This document shows positions 1-13,164 of a DNA stretch of 64,000 nucleotides, one piece after another. Origin of the DNA: Anseranas semipalmata (taxonomy: Eukaryota; Chordata; Aves; Anseriformes; Anseranatidae); contig VXAA01001406.1 in NCBI GenBank assembly GCA_013399115.1, forward strand, positions 132,525-196,524. Reading direction: 5' to 3'. The notes under the pieces were generated by a model. That model had not been told where the DNA came from, searched no databases, and was given only the letters and a program-made list of their open reading frames with translations. Made by a program: the position numbers and the translations under genes. The stretch's first letter is position 1, and the number at the start of each line of letters is the position of its first letter.

Positions 1-957
1 TGTAAAACATTTCACCAAAAAAAAAAAAAAATCAGGGATAAAATTGGAAGTGAATTGTAAATAAGCTTCTTGTTCTTTTTCCTGAGAGAACTGTTTTTAT
101 AAAACTTCCCAACAGTCAGAAGTTTTGCCAGTTCTCTCACCCACAAAGAGAATGACGTTCTTTTGAGATACCAGTTGCTACTTTTTAGCTGTGGCTCTGC
201 AAAGCATCTGTGCTACGCTAGAAGGCAAAGCCTTTCACAGCATTTCTTAAGTCTTTTTCCTTCCCTTCTATTAACCAGTGGGGTAAGCGAGTAGGGACCT
301 GCTACACAGCAGTGGAAGGTTACCAAATTCAGGATCCAGAGGATTGTAATCAAGACATGACATTTATAAATGCATGATAACTGATGTACATAACAAACAT
401 TTCATCTGACTCACAAAAATACACACATGTGGTTGAAAAGCGATGGAAGCTGAATAAGAAGTGGGAAGAAAAGCTAGGCAAGGAGGACAAATTGTTCAAG
501 GAGAAACTACATGAAGAGAAAAATCCTTGTTTCTTTTCAAGAAGAAAACCAGCTGGAATACACTGGCCTAGGCACAGCAGAAATAGCCTTAACACTATGA
601 TATCCAAATGCTCAGCAATGGAAAGGGGAGCCAGGCAATGAACTAGAAAATCATATAGAACACCATTTTCCTGTGGCCTCCACAACAAATGAAGCTCAGG
701 AAGCAGAACTGTAATGATGTGAAGTCCCCCTATTTTCTCATTATTTACAAGGTCTTATTCTTTTTTATTTTAGTACATTTGAACCATGTTAGGGCAGCCT
801 GTTAATCTTGGTAAGTGGACAAGAACACTTTATTTCTAAGACACATATGAAATATTTTAGATGTTCAGTATACTAACACTAGTTATAGAATATAGGAATA
901 ATGTTACAGAAAGATGAAAGTATATCAGACTTCTTAGAAAGGAACTAAACCACAGAA
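1..957. other. Intergenic, nothing recognised
   Basis: AT-rich, non-repetitive DNA with a few short A runs. A charged 85-codon frame at 384-641 on the plus strand overlaps a 112-codon frame on the other strand. Neither shows a domain or a compelling start context. Confidence 0.6.
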
Positions 958-1660
958 ATGTAAAACTGAAAGGGATGCCAAGAGATTACTGAGTCTGTCC
1001 TTCTGCACCAGGGTCAGTAAATGTAGCAAGACCGTCCCTGACAGCTGGGTGCCTAAAGTGCTCTCAAATCCTCCAGTAGTTTGAAGTCTACATCTAGAGA
1101 AGTTTATTGCTCTTGCAGTTAGAAAACATTTTGTAGTCCCAGCTCAGTCTTGTTTATTGCAATGTGGACTGATTTCTTATTTTGTCTTTCTCCAGGGTCT
1201 TCAGGAAACAATTTAGTCCTCCCTTAGCACTCTTCAACAGCCTTTTACCTGTCAAAAGTTATGTGTACTAGCAGCTGTTTTTTTTCAGTTTTGTTGTTGT
1301 TACTTTTTTCTAGTCTGAACAAACCTTTACAGGCTTTTCTACTGGTTTTCTCAATGGTCATGCTTTTTTAAAAAAACTTTGTTCTTGTTGCTGTGTTATG
1401 TACTTCTCTCATTTTAGCTAAATTTCCCTTAAAATCTGGTGACCTGAGCCCATATTAGGTCCTCCCTGTCCTAGAGAGTGGAATAATACCTCCCATTTCC
1501 TACATATGCTGCTTCTGCTCATACATCCCAGGATAGCCCTCATCCTTTTGGAAGTCTTGTTCGGTGTTGGATCTCTTATACCTCCCAGTTCCTTTCCTGC
1601 ATCAGTACTTCTGACCCACTTATTCCAGATCTTTTATTTGATTTAATTATCTTGAAAGAG
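958..1660 (-). mobile_element. Old CR1-type LINE remnant, antisense
   Basis: The plus strand follows the order of the reverse-complemented 3' part of amniote CR1 elements. I see a diverged AACTGAAAGGGATG...GAGTCTGTCCTTCTGC tail, CTCAAATCCTCCAGTAG, AACAATTTAGTCCTCC...TCAACAGCCTTTTACCTG, CTAGTCTGAACAAACC, AGTGGAATAATACCTCC and CATACATCCCAGGATAGCC. The copy is heavily mutated, with inserted T-rich stretches, so it is ancient and immobile. Exact ends and subfamily need a repeat-library search. Confidence 0.7.
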
Positions 1661-1732
1661 TTTGGGATGACTTTCTTGAGGTAGGAGGGATTTTAAGAAT
1701 TTCCTTATCTGGGTTCTATACTGACTCATACT

Positions 1733-1782
1733 GTTTTTTTTTTTTTGTTGTTGTTTTTTTTTTTTTTTTTTTTTTTTTTTTT
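1733..1782. repeat. Poly-T tract, about 50 bases
   Basis: Almost pure T with two or three G interruptions, lying just after the old CR1 remnant. It could be a decayed retroposon poly(A) tail on the minus strand or simple slippage. The exact length is likely unreliable in the assembly. Confidence 0.8.
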
Positions 1783-4700
1783 CTAATGAATTCTTTTTTT
1801 AGTTTCTTCCTATTTTGCTGTCCAGAGGCCTCTGCACCCAGGGCAGTAAAAAATTAAAATTAAAATGAGAACAGGAACTAATTATTTCTACTTTCTAATG
1901 AGACAAGAAAATGATCATGAAATTAAACTTCAGAGAGTTGCATATGACACATAAGAATAATTAAACTAAGTGAAAAATAAATCTGCTAAGGGGGGTGGTG
2001 AAAGCAACACCAGTAGATCTCTCTAAGGTTAAGGCTAGCTGGCTACTCTTTGTCAGCACACGGTTGTATGGGTTTGCTTAATGCAAAGAGTCATAAGTTA
2101 TAGAGGAAAGAGATCTGCCCATGCTCTCTGGCCTTCCAAGGCTATCAATAGAACTGAAAAGGTGAGGGAAAACTAAGCTTGTGTTAGGGATCCTGTGAAG
2201 GAGACCTACCTATGTTCTGGTCTGATCCTGATGGAACCAGTAGCACTGCCTCCCCTGTGAGAAGGTGGGTGAATGGAGAAGCAGCAACAAGAGATGAGAC
2301 ACCTCATCAAGGAACTGGTCATCTCCTCAAGTAATTCTCAGCTTCCCTCCTGAAGACAATCTTCCCCACAAGAGAAGGTTGTACGCTTCTTACGAAGAAT
2401 ATGCACATCAGTTTTTGTTTAAATTTCACATAGTGAAGACCTTCCTTCAGAACATGTAGGTTTAGCTCCTTTAACCCTTGAAGATCACTGTGCTGATTCA
2501 GTGGACGAGAGGGAACATTTCACTCTACTCTTTGCTCCTAGTGAGTAGATGCTAACTTTTGCTTCCCCAGACTCCTTTCCCACCAGGTGGCACATGGTAG
2601 CACATGCTCTGCCCTCCTCCCTTGCAGATTTGTCTTTAAGGAACATGAGGCATCCTTTGTGTAGAATGTCTAAGAGCATGCAGGTGCTCAGAAGCAAGGG
2701 TCATTCCCCTGTCCTCCTCCTTCCCAAAGCCCTAGATGGTGACTGTCACCATCTAGCCCTTTTTCTCATTCCCAGGGTTACGTTTTTGTACACAAATATA
2801 AATGACTTTGATGGTGCTACCTATCCCTAGTACTTAAAGATGACTCCTCTGCTTCAGTTTGTGACTAGTCAGCCAAGAGGTATGCAAACTATGTCAATGC
2901 CACTGGTAACTCTTCCGGGTGCCAGTGCCCCCAGCTGTTCATGATTTCTTCTTCCACGTCTGTAGTCAGTTGATTGGTTCTGTCTAAAACATTCCCTTTA
3001 TGCTTCATGGCTCCACAACACACTTGAATTAAACTATGGCACAAGGTTTCAGCTACAGCCATGCTATGAGCCTGTACTTTCACGCATTACAACTTTTCCA
3101 TGAAGTCCTAATAACACAGATGGCAAATCTATTGATGGGGGCTTCTGCGCAGATGTGACATGAGGCCCCTTTCCCATTCCTGCCCTCTCACTGGCAGTTG
3201 TGGGCCACTTACATTCACATGTTATGAAGTACACAAACTGTTCCTGACATTGATCTACGATATTTCTAAATTCGTTGTTTGGACATTTATTGGAAATAAC
3301 TGTAATTTGAAAAGTAACACATGGATTTCTCTAGTGTTCAAAAAAAATTCCACCGTGGGAGTTTTCTGTACCCTGAAGATTCAAAGCGTAGGCTGTCTAG
3401 GTTATGTTGGTTGCCATCTGGCTCAGTCCCACTCTTTGTTTTTGGTCTCTAGGCCATTATGTCTTTAGTAAATAATCAAACATATTTTGTTCTATTCAAT
3501 ATCTTTTCTTCAGTTGAATTGTTGATTAGGAGCCAAAGGTTTATTTAAACAGGTGATAACTTGCTGCTTACTTGGTGTTACTGGACCATAGTTTTAGGTC
3601 ACATCTACATGACAAATGCAGTCATGTCAAGTAATCTGAACACACAGCATCAAAGTAAAGTGTTTCTAAGGCATAGAAAGCCTCCTGGAGAGTTCCAGGG
3701 AAAAGAGAGCTAAGATTTTGCTGTGCGGAGGCTCGCAGTTCAGGGGCTGGAGCAATAGGGACAACTGTGGTCATGAAGTGGGATTGGGGAGTTTAGTTGT
3801 AGTGGTAAAAGGGAACCAGGATGGGAAGAAGGGCAGGGGTGACATAGAGCTGAATAGGGTGCAACTACAATAGTTCACATTAGGCACAGCCTCTTTCAAA
3901 AACCTGTTTTGAATCCCAGCCTCATTAACAAGTCTCTGCAAAGTGTTTAGATAGGCTTGCTTAGCACACTCAGTGGCCCACTCGGTGCCCCGCAGTGAAG
4001 CTCTACCCTTGCTCTTCCCAAACCACATCACTGCAAGGCTAAATCCACAGCAGATGATATAAATAGCACAGCTGAATATGTGCAAAAGCATGAACTTCTT
4101 CACGGAAGCAAGCAGTGACCACTCAGAGGGGTGCCTTGGTTGTTCAATCGCTAGCTGTCTGTAGCTCAAGCAGCTCGGGCTGGCACTCTTTGAGCCAGGG
4201 AAGCGAGATCCATCCCCTGGCTGTCAGCCTGGAACGCCAAGTGGCTGCCGTGTCCTGCCTGCAGGCAGCTGTGACGTTCCTAGGGGCCACAGGAATTGTT
4301 ACGGGGGTAGATGCAACAGAGCAGAGGAAAGGGAAAATTAAGACATATAAGCAAGGAGGAAAGTGGTGGGAGCCAGAGGAGAGAGACAAAAGGGGTGGAA
4401 GTTGTATCCTTCTGTGAAAAATGAGTTTGGTCATTACTGCGTAGGTCTGAGTAGAAGATTCATGCTGAGTCTTGTTGTTGTTTTAAAGAATGGTCACTTT
4501 GCAGTAAATAAACTGCAATAACCTCAAAGCCTTTTCCTCCCTGTCTGTGCCAGAGGAAGCTAAGTTTATCCCAAGCGTTTCCAAAACCACATAGCATTTG
4601 AAGGCACAGGGATATATGGGGTCAGAAACTTTTAAATAAAAGTCAGTTAGAGCTTCAGTGCCTTTCCACCTTATTTTTTATTTTTATTGCATTCTCTGAA

Positions 4701-6744
4701 AGAAAAAGTCTGTCTCAAGCCTACACATTTTAACAGGCTGCCAGTTCTTTCCTGCAGCATTTGCAGCTTTCAAGTATTCATGCCCCCATAACATTATATT
4801 TCTTAGTAACTGATAAACATCATAGAATTAAACTCCCTCAGAAAAGTCAGCATCACTTGGCCTGACAACATTCTCAGGAAAGTGTTTAAAATTATTTACC
4901 AGAAAACTTATTTGGTGTTTTAGAGCAAATCTCCCCACAAATAATGGATTCCTCAGCTACTATAGTTTTGGGTCTCTGACTTCTTCCTGCACTTCATACG
5001 AATTTTGTCTTTTACCCTAAAAAAATTGTTCCTAGCTCAACATCCTCCCTTTAACTTTGTTTGAACGACATGTGCTGGGGTTGTCAGAGTGGATGCTGAA
5101 TGCCAGGCTCTCTCCTCCATTTAAGCTGCTGTAAAGGATGAAGAACTTGCACCACAGAACTACAGAGAACTTTGGGCTTGAATTTTAAAATAGGTATTCA
5201 CTTTATCTTAACTACATCTGATACCTACCTCAGAGTCTAGCCCGATATTTTACATTAATTTAAAGACACGGGAGCTTCAGCTCCTGAAGAAACGCAGCAC
5301 AGAAGAAAGAATCTTAAAGCCTGGCCTGCCTTCCTTATGTAAATGTCTTCCTTGTAAGCCTTTCTCACTTTGAGTTAAGCCACCAATTTTCTATCATTTA
5401 TTAAAAACTGACAGTAAAAAAAACAGCCAAAGAGGGCAGCGTCCCCCCTCAAATGTCCAAAGCATGCTGCTTACTCCTGCTCTTGTGTTCATTTCCCATT
5501 CTAATCAGCAATTAAAAAGCAGACCAATTAGCTTACTATTTTTCCTTCCTTTCCAGTTGTGCCAGAGATGGGGTTGGCAAAAGTCCCAGGCTGAGAGGAA
5601 TAGAAAATACCAAAAGAGGTTGTCTGTGCCTCAAGTCTTGATTTGTTCCTTTACTTTTCACTAACTGCCAGCGCACCACAGATAAGAAGCAAATATGAAG
5701 GCTGCCAGGGAAGGACAACACAGCTTTATGAATAAACACTTATCCTCCAGCTTCAGACACTTGTGGCTTCTATTTCAACCTGAACACGGATGAATTTCAC
5801 ATTCAAGGATGCACATATTTTTCAGTTATGCCCAGCAACCAGGAGTACATAGGAACAAGTGCTCCCCTGCACCCAGTTTATTTTGATCAGTGTAAGCAGG
5901 GCCCAACCCACAAACAAGCACACAAAAGGATTTTCGTCTCTGATCTTAACAACATTAGGAATTAATTATGATACTTCCTTATACACCCAGAAACTTAACT
6001 AGATGATAAACAAGAATGTGATCAGCAAGTGCCCAAAGACGTAAGTCCATAAAACAGTGCAAAGCCTTGAAGAGGATTTTTATTCTCAGTGTGGGACCGT
6101 GTTCATTCATACTGTGTGGTCGTTCACCTTACGATTAAAAGGCATAGCGTGGTGCCACACACCACTCTCACATTCAAATAAGATTAAAAGTGTGTGAAAG
6201 TACTTGCTTTTTTCCTGAATAACTAATGCATAGATCTAATTTGAAAACACAAGTGCTTCTGTTCAGCATATTTAGGGAAGCATCCAAAAGAATTTTCCTA
6301 AAGTTTAGTATGGGAAATTTCAAAAAATGTCTATGGGAAAAAAAGTTACCTTTGACATCAGATAGCTTGTGTTTTAACCCCTTCACCCCCATTTCAGAAT
6401 TCATATATTCAGATTTTTTTGTTCTGCTATCATTCACAGTCCCACCCTAACTTGGAGAAAAGGGGGACAAGGCATATTTTCCACAATTTTCTCCTTGTAG
6501 AAAACAAGATAACATGCAGAAGGTGAGGAGTGAGTTGTCACCATTTCTACTCTTCTACTCTTTCCTATGAGCAGCTGGGAGAAACAATAGGGATGCAACT
6601 CCTGGCACCCCATAAGAATGATTCTAAAAATAAAAAAAATGAAAATGTTTTATTCATGGTTGTTTCAGTTCAGTTTGTAAATTCTAAGCGATTTTTTTAA
6701 GTATTTCTACCAGAATCTTTCTCATATTTGAATATATTTCTCAA
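1783..6744. other. Intergenic; one unassigned membrane-like open frame, otherwise nothing recognised
   Basis: No splice-linked coding blocks or known repeats were recognised. The segment 3880-4310 has higher G+C and complexity than its surroundings and carries the minus-strand open frame 3771-4169, listed separately. Confidence 0.5.
3771..4169 (-). other. Unassigned 132-codon open frame with one hydrophobic segment
   Basis: I do not recognise this protein. It has a basic residue pair (KK) before a segment of about 21 hydrophobic residues at positions 27-50. A basic/polar part and a low-complexity Ser/Pro/Thr-rich end follow. That looks like a signal anchor, but one chance hydrophobic stretch is common in AT-rich DNA. 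Overlapping frames exist on the other strand (4115-4417) and upstream on the same strand (4144-4434). No splice sites or poly(A) signal tie it into a gene. Most likely a chance frame. Confidence 0.15.
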
Positions 6745-6794
6745 ATATATATATATATATATATATACATTTATGTATATATACATATATATAC
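6745..6794. repeat. AT-dinucleotide microsatellite
   Basis: A run of TA repeats followed by degenerate TATATACATATATATAC. Confidence 0.9.
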
Positions 6795-9700
6795 TTAACA
6801 AGAAGGAATTTTGGTTACGAGCTGTACTTGGAAACAAGGAGATCAGAGGAAGCCCGTCTCACTAGCATGTGTTACCTTGCTTTCAGAGCCCTTTCTGATC
6901 TGAAACAGCAAATTCCCTTGGCCAGTGAGCTGAAACTTTATGTGCATTTCATTTTGGACCTCTGTGCCCCTCTCAGTCCTGGTACTGTTCTCTGTGCTAG
7001 GATGGCTGTATAATCCAAAATAATCACTACTTGCATTTGGCTTCATTCCAAGACACAAAACACCTGCTTTGACACCTGTGTTCCCACAGAACATCATCCC
7101 CAAAGAACCACCCCCATCGGTCTTGTTTTCTGGGGAAGCAGGGCACGAATCAAGGCAATAAAGGCTGGTAACACACCTCTGAGACCTTGTCTGTGTGGTG
7201 AGAGTTAGCAGACGGTGCATTAGCTGCACTGCAGCAGAAGGTGTCTACCAACACAAAAGTGCAAAGCAATCCTTTAGCAAGCCCTGCAAGTATCTCATGC
7301 TGTGCAAGACCTATAGGTGACAAATACGTCCGAGCTGAGAGGTAAACAAGGCACGGGCCTGCCAGGAAAAGGCAAGGCTGAATGCTTGCTATAAGTGCGT
7401 CAGCGAGGTCTGCTGGGAAGAGGAGAGAATCCTCCTCCCTGCCACCCACAGGCTTGCTAAGCCCCGATCCCTGCAGGTGCCCCTTTTCCTCCAGTTAACT
7501 CTGCTCCATTCCCAGTCTGCTACTCCTGCTCTCTCTTTTTCCCTCACCCTGAAAGGGGAGAACATGTAATAGGGCTGCCTAAAAGTTCACGGTGGGGACC
7601 GTGGGGCTGCGTGGGTGAGATACTGTGTGCTGCGGCAGGGCTGAGTGTGCTTCCTGCCCCCCCGACTGCTGCTCCCCTGTGCTCCTCAGGCGTGGAGTGG
7701 AAATAAAGCCAGAGCCTTCAATAGTGCTGTGAAGCTCAGCAGGGTATGTGGAGAAGGAGGCCTGTAGTCTGCTTGCAGGTCAGGAGAGTTCTCCATGTTT
7801 TGTTTTGTTTTTTTTTTTTTTTCTTTTTCTTTTTGAACAAAAATAAGCCATCTAATGAACACTGCTCAGCCTAACCTGTTATTCCTAGATATTAGGGTAT
7901 TAGTTATCTTACCAGGGGTAAGTTGAAGCTAAAAAAGGTTAAGAACAAGAGCACTAAAAAACCTTTGCTGAAAGGCACAAGGTGTAAGTCATGAATATAA
8001 AAGACAATTCTTCCTGCTCAAGCTGTAGAGCAACAGTCCTCCCACACCTCCCACTAGAGCCTTGCATAAGTGTCGAAAAAGAGATTTTACAGGTTCTTCA
8101 GGATTTAAGTCCAGTTACGGGAAACTGCCCTGAAGAGACTGAAGTAGCATTTTCCTGCATAAAACGGCCCCAAACAGAAGCTCTCTACCTAGTATGGCAC
8201 TGTCTTAATCTCCCAGAACTAAAGGCTCAAGTTCTACATTTCCATCAACTACAGGTTGCTGGGATCATGTTACACCACATATTATAAAGACCTATGGTAA
8301 GCGTTCAGATTTCAGCTTTTCTAAGTGTCAGCTGGTCTGCAATTATATCTATTAAGCTATTGTGTTCAGAGGAACCCCCAGCCAGGCATGGACCATAAGA
8401 ACAGGAGCGTAACAGATACAGGTTTATCCTGTTTTCCTACTTCTTGCTACCCTACCCCCTTGAAATTACTAACTCTCTACTAAAATACCGAGGGCAGTCG
8501 GTGAACAATAGTCTGTGGACTCTAGCCTGCTGGGAGCTGATAGAAATGTTATCAGGCGGTTACCAGACGCAGTGTTATGTCCTCCCCTCGGCATCACGAG
8601 GGGACCCCACCTCCCTCCCTTCAGCTGTTGCAGGCACCTCTTCCTCCTCCACCACTTCTGTGTTCAGTGGACTCTTCTGGGGATGGGGGGAAAAACGTAG
8701 ATTGGCTACCCTCACTCAAATCATGTCAGCATCCACCCTTCCTTCCTGTGCCTGTGCATCTCCCAGTTTCCCTAGCTCATACCTCAGAGATTGCACCCAG
8801 TTGCCCAGAAGCTAAGGTTCCGTCTCTGCTCCCTCAGGTTGATGCTGTCCCAGTTTCTGCAGATGTCTCCACCTCTGTCGTGGGTATCACTGAGTCACAT
8901 TTTGCTACCCATTAAGGCAGGTGGTTATTTTCTAAGGTGTTTTAAGGCAACTGCTGTATCTGGAAGACTGTAAATACTTCTAGACCTCCAAAGTATGAGC
9001 ACTGCCGCTAGAAATCTTGTGAAAATTCATTAACAGCCACTCAGATATTTCAATAGCTCTGGCATGAGATGCAGACAGCAGCCATAAACATCCCTTTTAT
9101 TTTATCGCAGTACTGATCAATTCTAACACTTCCTGTCTCAGTGCTTCTTCTTTAAAAAAATAAACAGCCCCTTGAAAAAACACTGTTGTAGAATAAACTT
9201 TTCTATCTCCCTTCAACAGCTGTCCAAAATCCTTGTTGTATAATATTTTGCTATGCTGTATAATCGCAGACTAGTTGTTGCTGAACTGGTCACAAATACT
9301 CCATACAAGTGTTGGCATCTGCTTGCATAAAAGAACTTGCTTTATCGGCTCCTTACACCTTCAAGCTCTTTGGAACAGGACAAGTCTCATCTGTGAGGTG
9401 CATTACAACTACAGGGAGTTGTAAAAAGAAACATCATTTCTTGACTGCCATTCTTCCCATGAAAGAGAGGGTAAATTGTAAAATTTTTATTGCAAAATAT
9501 TAAAATAAATTACATTTTACAAAGACTTAACAAATATTTACATACAGTGTGATTCCAGTGACAATCAGCAACAAAGAATAGACAGACAGGCATATTATGG
9601 AGTGATAAGAGTCAGAATTGTACAAACTTCAAAAGCAATATGAAAGACAAGCTAATTTTTTAAAATGTAAATCCATCACAAGTGGAATGAATCCCACGAG

Positions 9701-11228
9701 GCACAAAAATTACAAGTCTACAACAGAACTCTTGGTTTTCTGTTTAGGTCAACAGACTTGTATATTGCTTTTTGCTCTCCTCGTCAGCAACGCTTGTCTG
9801 TCTCTACTTGTACTCTCGCAGCTCAACTGGAGAAAAATATCTCAACATATACAACTGTCACCATGGATCTATTATCAGTCTATGGTTTTATTTCTGCATG
9901 TTTTGTGACATCCATCGCCAGCAACAGATTCACAAAATCATTAGTTCAGAAAAATTTAACACATCACTTCTTGTATTTCCTCAGTGATTTCGTACCAGTG
10001 TATCAGATGTGTTAGATTGCCTGCCATGAGATATGTATCTGAAAATGATGCCCTTCTGGTAAAAACAGGTTTCAACAGCACAAGACTAAAGCAAGAAGTG
10101 TCACAATGATGTCATGAAGGATGGGATCAGCTAGTCTATAAGATTTAAAAGGGTCTTTATAGGAAGAGACTTTTGTTGTCACATTTAATTTTTTTTTTTT
10201 TTTTAAAGTATTGGCTCATCTTGGCAAAATTAGTAAGTTACTATGTGAAAGCAGACCTGTACTTCATGTGATGTGACTGGAAATACTCTCTACTTATAGG
10301 CAATAGCCAGAAAGAAGAATTTTCACTTCTATTCCATCTTTTATTTATATGTGCTTTTATTTATTTATTTGAAAAACTCCCCTTTCCTCTCTTTCCAGTA
10401 AGAGATCTGCCTCACCTATAAAAAGTAATTACATAGCGTTAAGGGAGCTGCTAACATTACTGGTTAGCCAAATGAAATCTTACATTGCATCCAAAGAAAA
10501 TGTTTCCAGGTTGACCAGATAACTGAAATAACTACAAAACCTTACCAAGTAGCACTGGGGAATTCATTCAAATTAACCAGAGGCACTTTTGAGGCTGAAT
10601 AGCTCAAAATCCAGCCTGGACACCCCTCTAACTCACTTTTCTCAAGACATGGAAGACATGCAGACAAAAAGCTGTCTTGCTTAGCACTTCGGTACTTCTG
10701 AGATGGCACCATAATTTTAAATACCCTGGGAAATGGTTCAACTTTTTGGAGATCCAACATGAAAGTCATGTGCCAACCAAACCCCTCCAGAACTCTGAAA
10801 ACAAGTAGGGCTTAATGAGACCAATTGTGTTGGCCACTGTGTATAAATGATTTTTTTTTTTTTTCCCCAGTATTAGAATTACATTAAGGCACATGGTGGG
10901 ATGTCTTGAGAACAGTTTTGTGAGGTGTGATCATGTTTCCCCAAAAAGTGGGAATTTTGTACTTTGTTTTAAGAAGTTTAAACCATTACTTTAAATCCCT
11001 TGATGCTGATTATACACACATATAGTCTATGCTGACTATACTGGGAAAGGCCAAAGAGCTGCATCTAACTTGATAATACGAAACAGATCCCATCCATTCT
11101 CAGCTCTGGCATACAAGTGCACTTCACAACAGAGAATGGAGAGTCTGGGTTCCAGTGTGCAACATCCCTCCCAATCAAAGAAGGCCAGCCAAGTATCTGG
11201 GTCGTATTATCTCTGTATTAAAGAGAAA
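6795..11228. other. Intergenic or distal 3' flank of KCNK5; no gene recognised
   Basis: 8444-8915 is C/T-rich and almost free of stops in all three plus frames, listed as a finding. 7800-7832 is a T-rich run. A (TTTA)n stretch lies near 10330-10372. A minus-strand AATAAA at 9486-9491 could be a very distal KCNK5 polyadenylation signal. Nothing else was recognised. Confidence 0.5.
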
Positions 11229-11234
11229 TTTATT
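11229..11234 (-). promoter_or_regulatory. Candidate canonical poly(A) signal for KCNK5
   Basis: The plus strand reads TTTATT, i.e. AATAAA on the gene strand. It is the first canonical hexamer I find when scanning about 2.6 kb downstream of the stop. Confidence 0.4.
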
Positions 11235-11620
11235 CACTTATTGTTTTGAAATTTTGAAATGAAGATCAGACTTTGACTATACTTTTCCATTTCATACAAT
11301 TTCAGCAAGCCGTTTCTCCCCTTACTGTCCTGTAGCTTTCTAACTGTTGCTAAAACTTTGATCTTTGCATCAATAATGGAAGACAAGTTGGAGGACAACA
11401 AAAGCTATATGGAGTGCTTTTTCATTTACTTTCAAACTAACGTGAATGTTTTTAAATTAAAAAAAAATGCAGGTTAGACTTGTTACACAAATGCTCCGTG
11501 TATCAGGTATGCCATCTTACCTAACATTTCTTAGTTACAAGATACAGCTGTCAACCACAACCCTTCACATACAAAGAAATAGTTGAAGAAGGGCTTGAAG
11601 TCATTTTCAAACAATGCAGG

Positions 11621-11650
11621 GGTGTGTGTGTGCATGTGTGTGTGCGTGGT
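11621..11650. repeat. GT-rich microsatellite
   Basis: Short interrupted (GT)n run with GCATG and GCG interruptions, inside the probable KCNK5 3' UTR. Confidence 0.8.
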
Positions 11651-13106
11651 GGGGGAGCCAATTAGAAGTAAATCAGAATATTCTTGATAGCGTGTCTCCC
11701 TCTTTCCTGTCAGATGCCATAATATTGTGCAATTGGATTTTAAATTAGAATCTCCCTTCAGCAATATTATCAAATATGCATTAACTACTGACTCCACTGA
11801 TGTCGATTCCACATTTTTGTCAGCATAACAGACTTGGCCTTAGTTCACTTTCTATTTGAAAAATCTCATATACGTGGAAGATGCTGAAAAGAAATTAATA
11901 AAGACAGTCTCTTGTTTCACAGTAGGCAACTTCAAAACTTCTTGTCAACAGGATATCCAACCAGAATGCTGGTTTCCAAAGGAGAGGCCAGCAATTGAAG
12001 CTGCAGCCCAAATCTGCAGTTATTAGAAAAATGTAGTAATTCAAGATTAGCATTGCAAGATTCCATAAGCTCATTTTACGGAGCTAGCGAGACTGCCAGC
12101 ATTACACTGAAAATGAGAACGAGACAACTTAACTGTTCACTGAACTTTGGAAACTTTAGGACATACTGGAATGACTCATATATAGTGAAACTATACAAAA
12201 TAACAGAACTTGACATGTTAAGGTTCAAAGGTCTTGGCTATTTTCTGTTCCAAGTATATTGGATACAACTGAAGTCAGTACCTTTTGCCAACGCATAATC
12301 AACAGCCTCATTTGAAAGAGTTGTCAAGGTTAATGCACAGATATGGAAAAAGAAAAATAAAAACCATGGTATAATTTTCTTTGTAGCCAAAATGACTTGG
12401 GCTTAAATGTTATGAAAAAGACATACTTCCTTCTCAATGAGAAGCCCATTTCCAAGCCAAATATAATACTTTCAGGAGTTTAGAGCCAAAGTCCCTTTTA
12501 AAAAGTGCTTTATGGCCTTAAGTCACTTGATCACATCTCAGTTTTGCACAAGATTTGACATTGTTCAGCCTTCTTGAAAGTGGGATAGAATAACCATTGT
12601 CTATGCACATAGATCAAGCTTTAAAAGAAAACAAATAAGCAAAGTGTAATCAACTGTTTCAAAAATCATCTCTCGTTCAAGTCTAGTCCGAAGTACCAAG
12701 GCAGGGAGGAACATCAAATAACAATACTGACTAACACACTGCACAGGTCAGCAGCAGTGCTGCAGGTCCCTTCTGACAGGCATTAGGGCATTTGGGAATA
12801 CCTGTGCCTCCAAAGGTGATTTTTTTTTTTTTCCCCTCAGAAGAGCAGTCTCACTAAAACTTCACCTGTACATAGATACTGTATAAGGTTCATTCAAGTA
12901 TTTCCTCTAGGAAATGGACAGTGGAAGGACACTTTCAACATTAAAAAAAGTTTGTTACATCCTGCTTGTGCTCGTACATGCTTTGATCAATAGGTTTTCC
13001 AGTCACCTTACTCTTCAACAGTTCTGGGGCTGATGTGCAGTTTAGCAGCCCAATTGGTGAGCTTCATCCCCGGTGATTTTTCCTTCTCAATCCACTCCTT
13101 GGAATT

Positions 13107-13118
13107 TTTAATTTTAAT
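13107..13118 (-). promoter_or_regulatory. Possible proximal poly(A) signals (two ATTAAA) for KCNK5
   Basis: Two directly adjacent minus-strand ATTAAA hexamers lie about 700 bases after the stop codon. ATTAAA is the commonest functional variant of AATAAA. The surrounding DNA is very AT-rich, so chance occurrence is quite possible. Confidence 0.25.
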
Positions 13119-13131
13119 ATTTTGTTCACAA

Positions 13132-13164
13132 AATTACAATTATAATTATAATTACAATTATAAT
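13132..13164. repeat. ATTATA/TTACAATTATAA near-palindromic simple repeat
   Basis: AATTACAATTATAATTATAATTAC-type repeats, self-complementary along most of the length, in the probable 3' UTR. The RNA could fold into an A/U hairpin. Confidence 0.75.
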
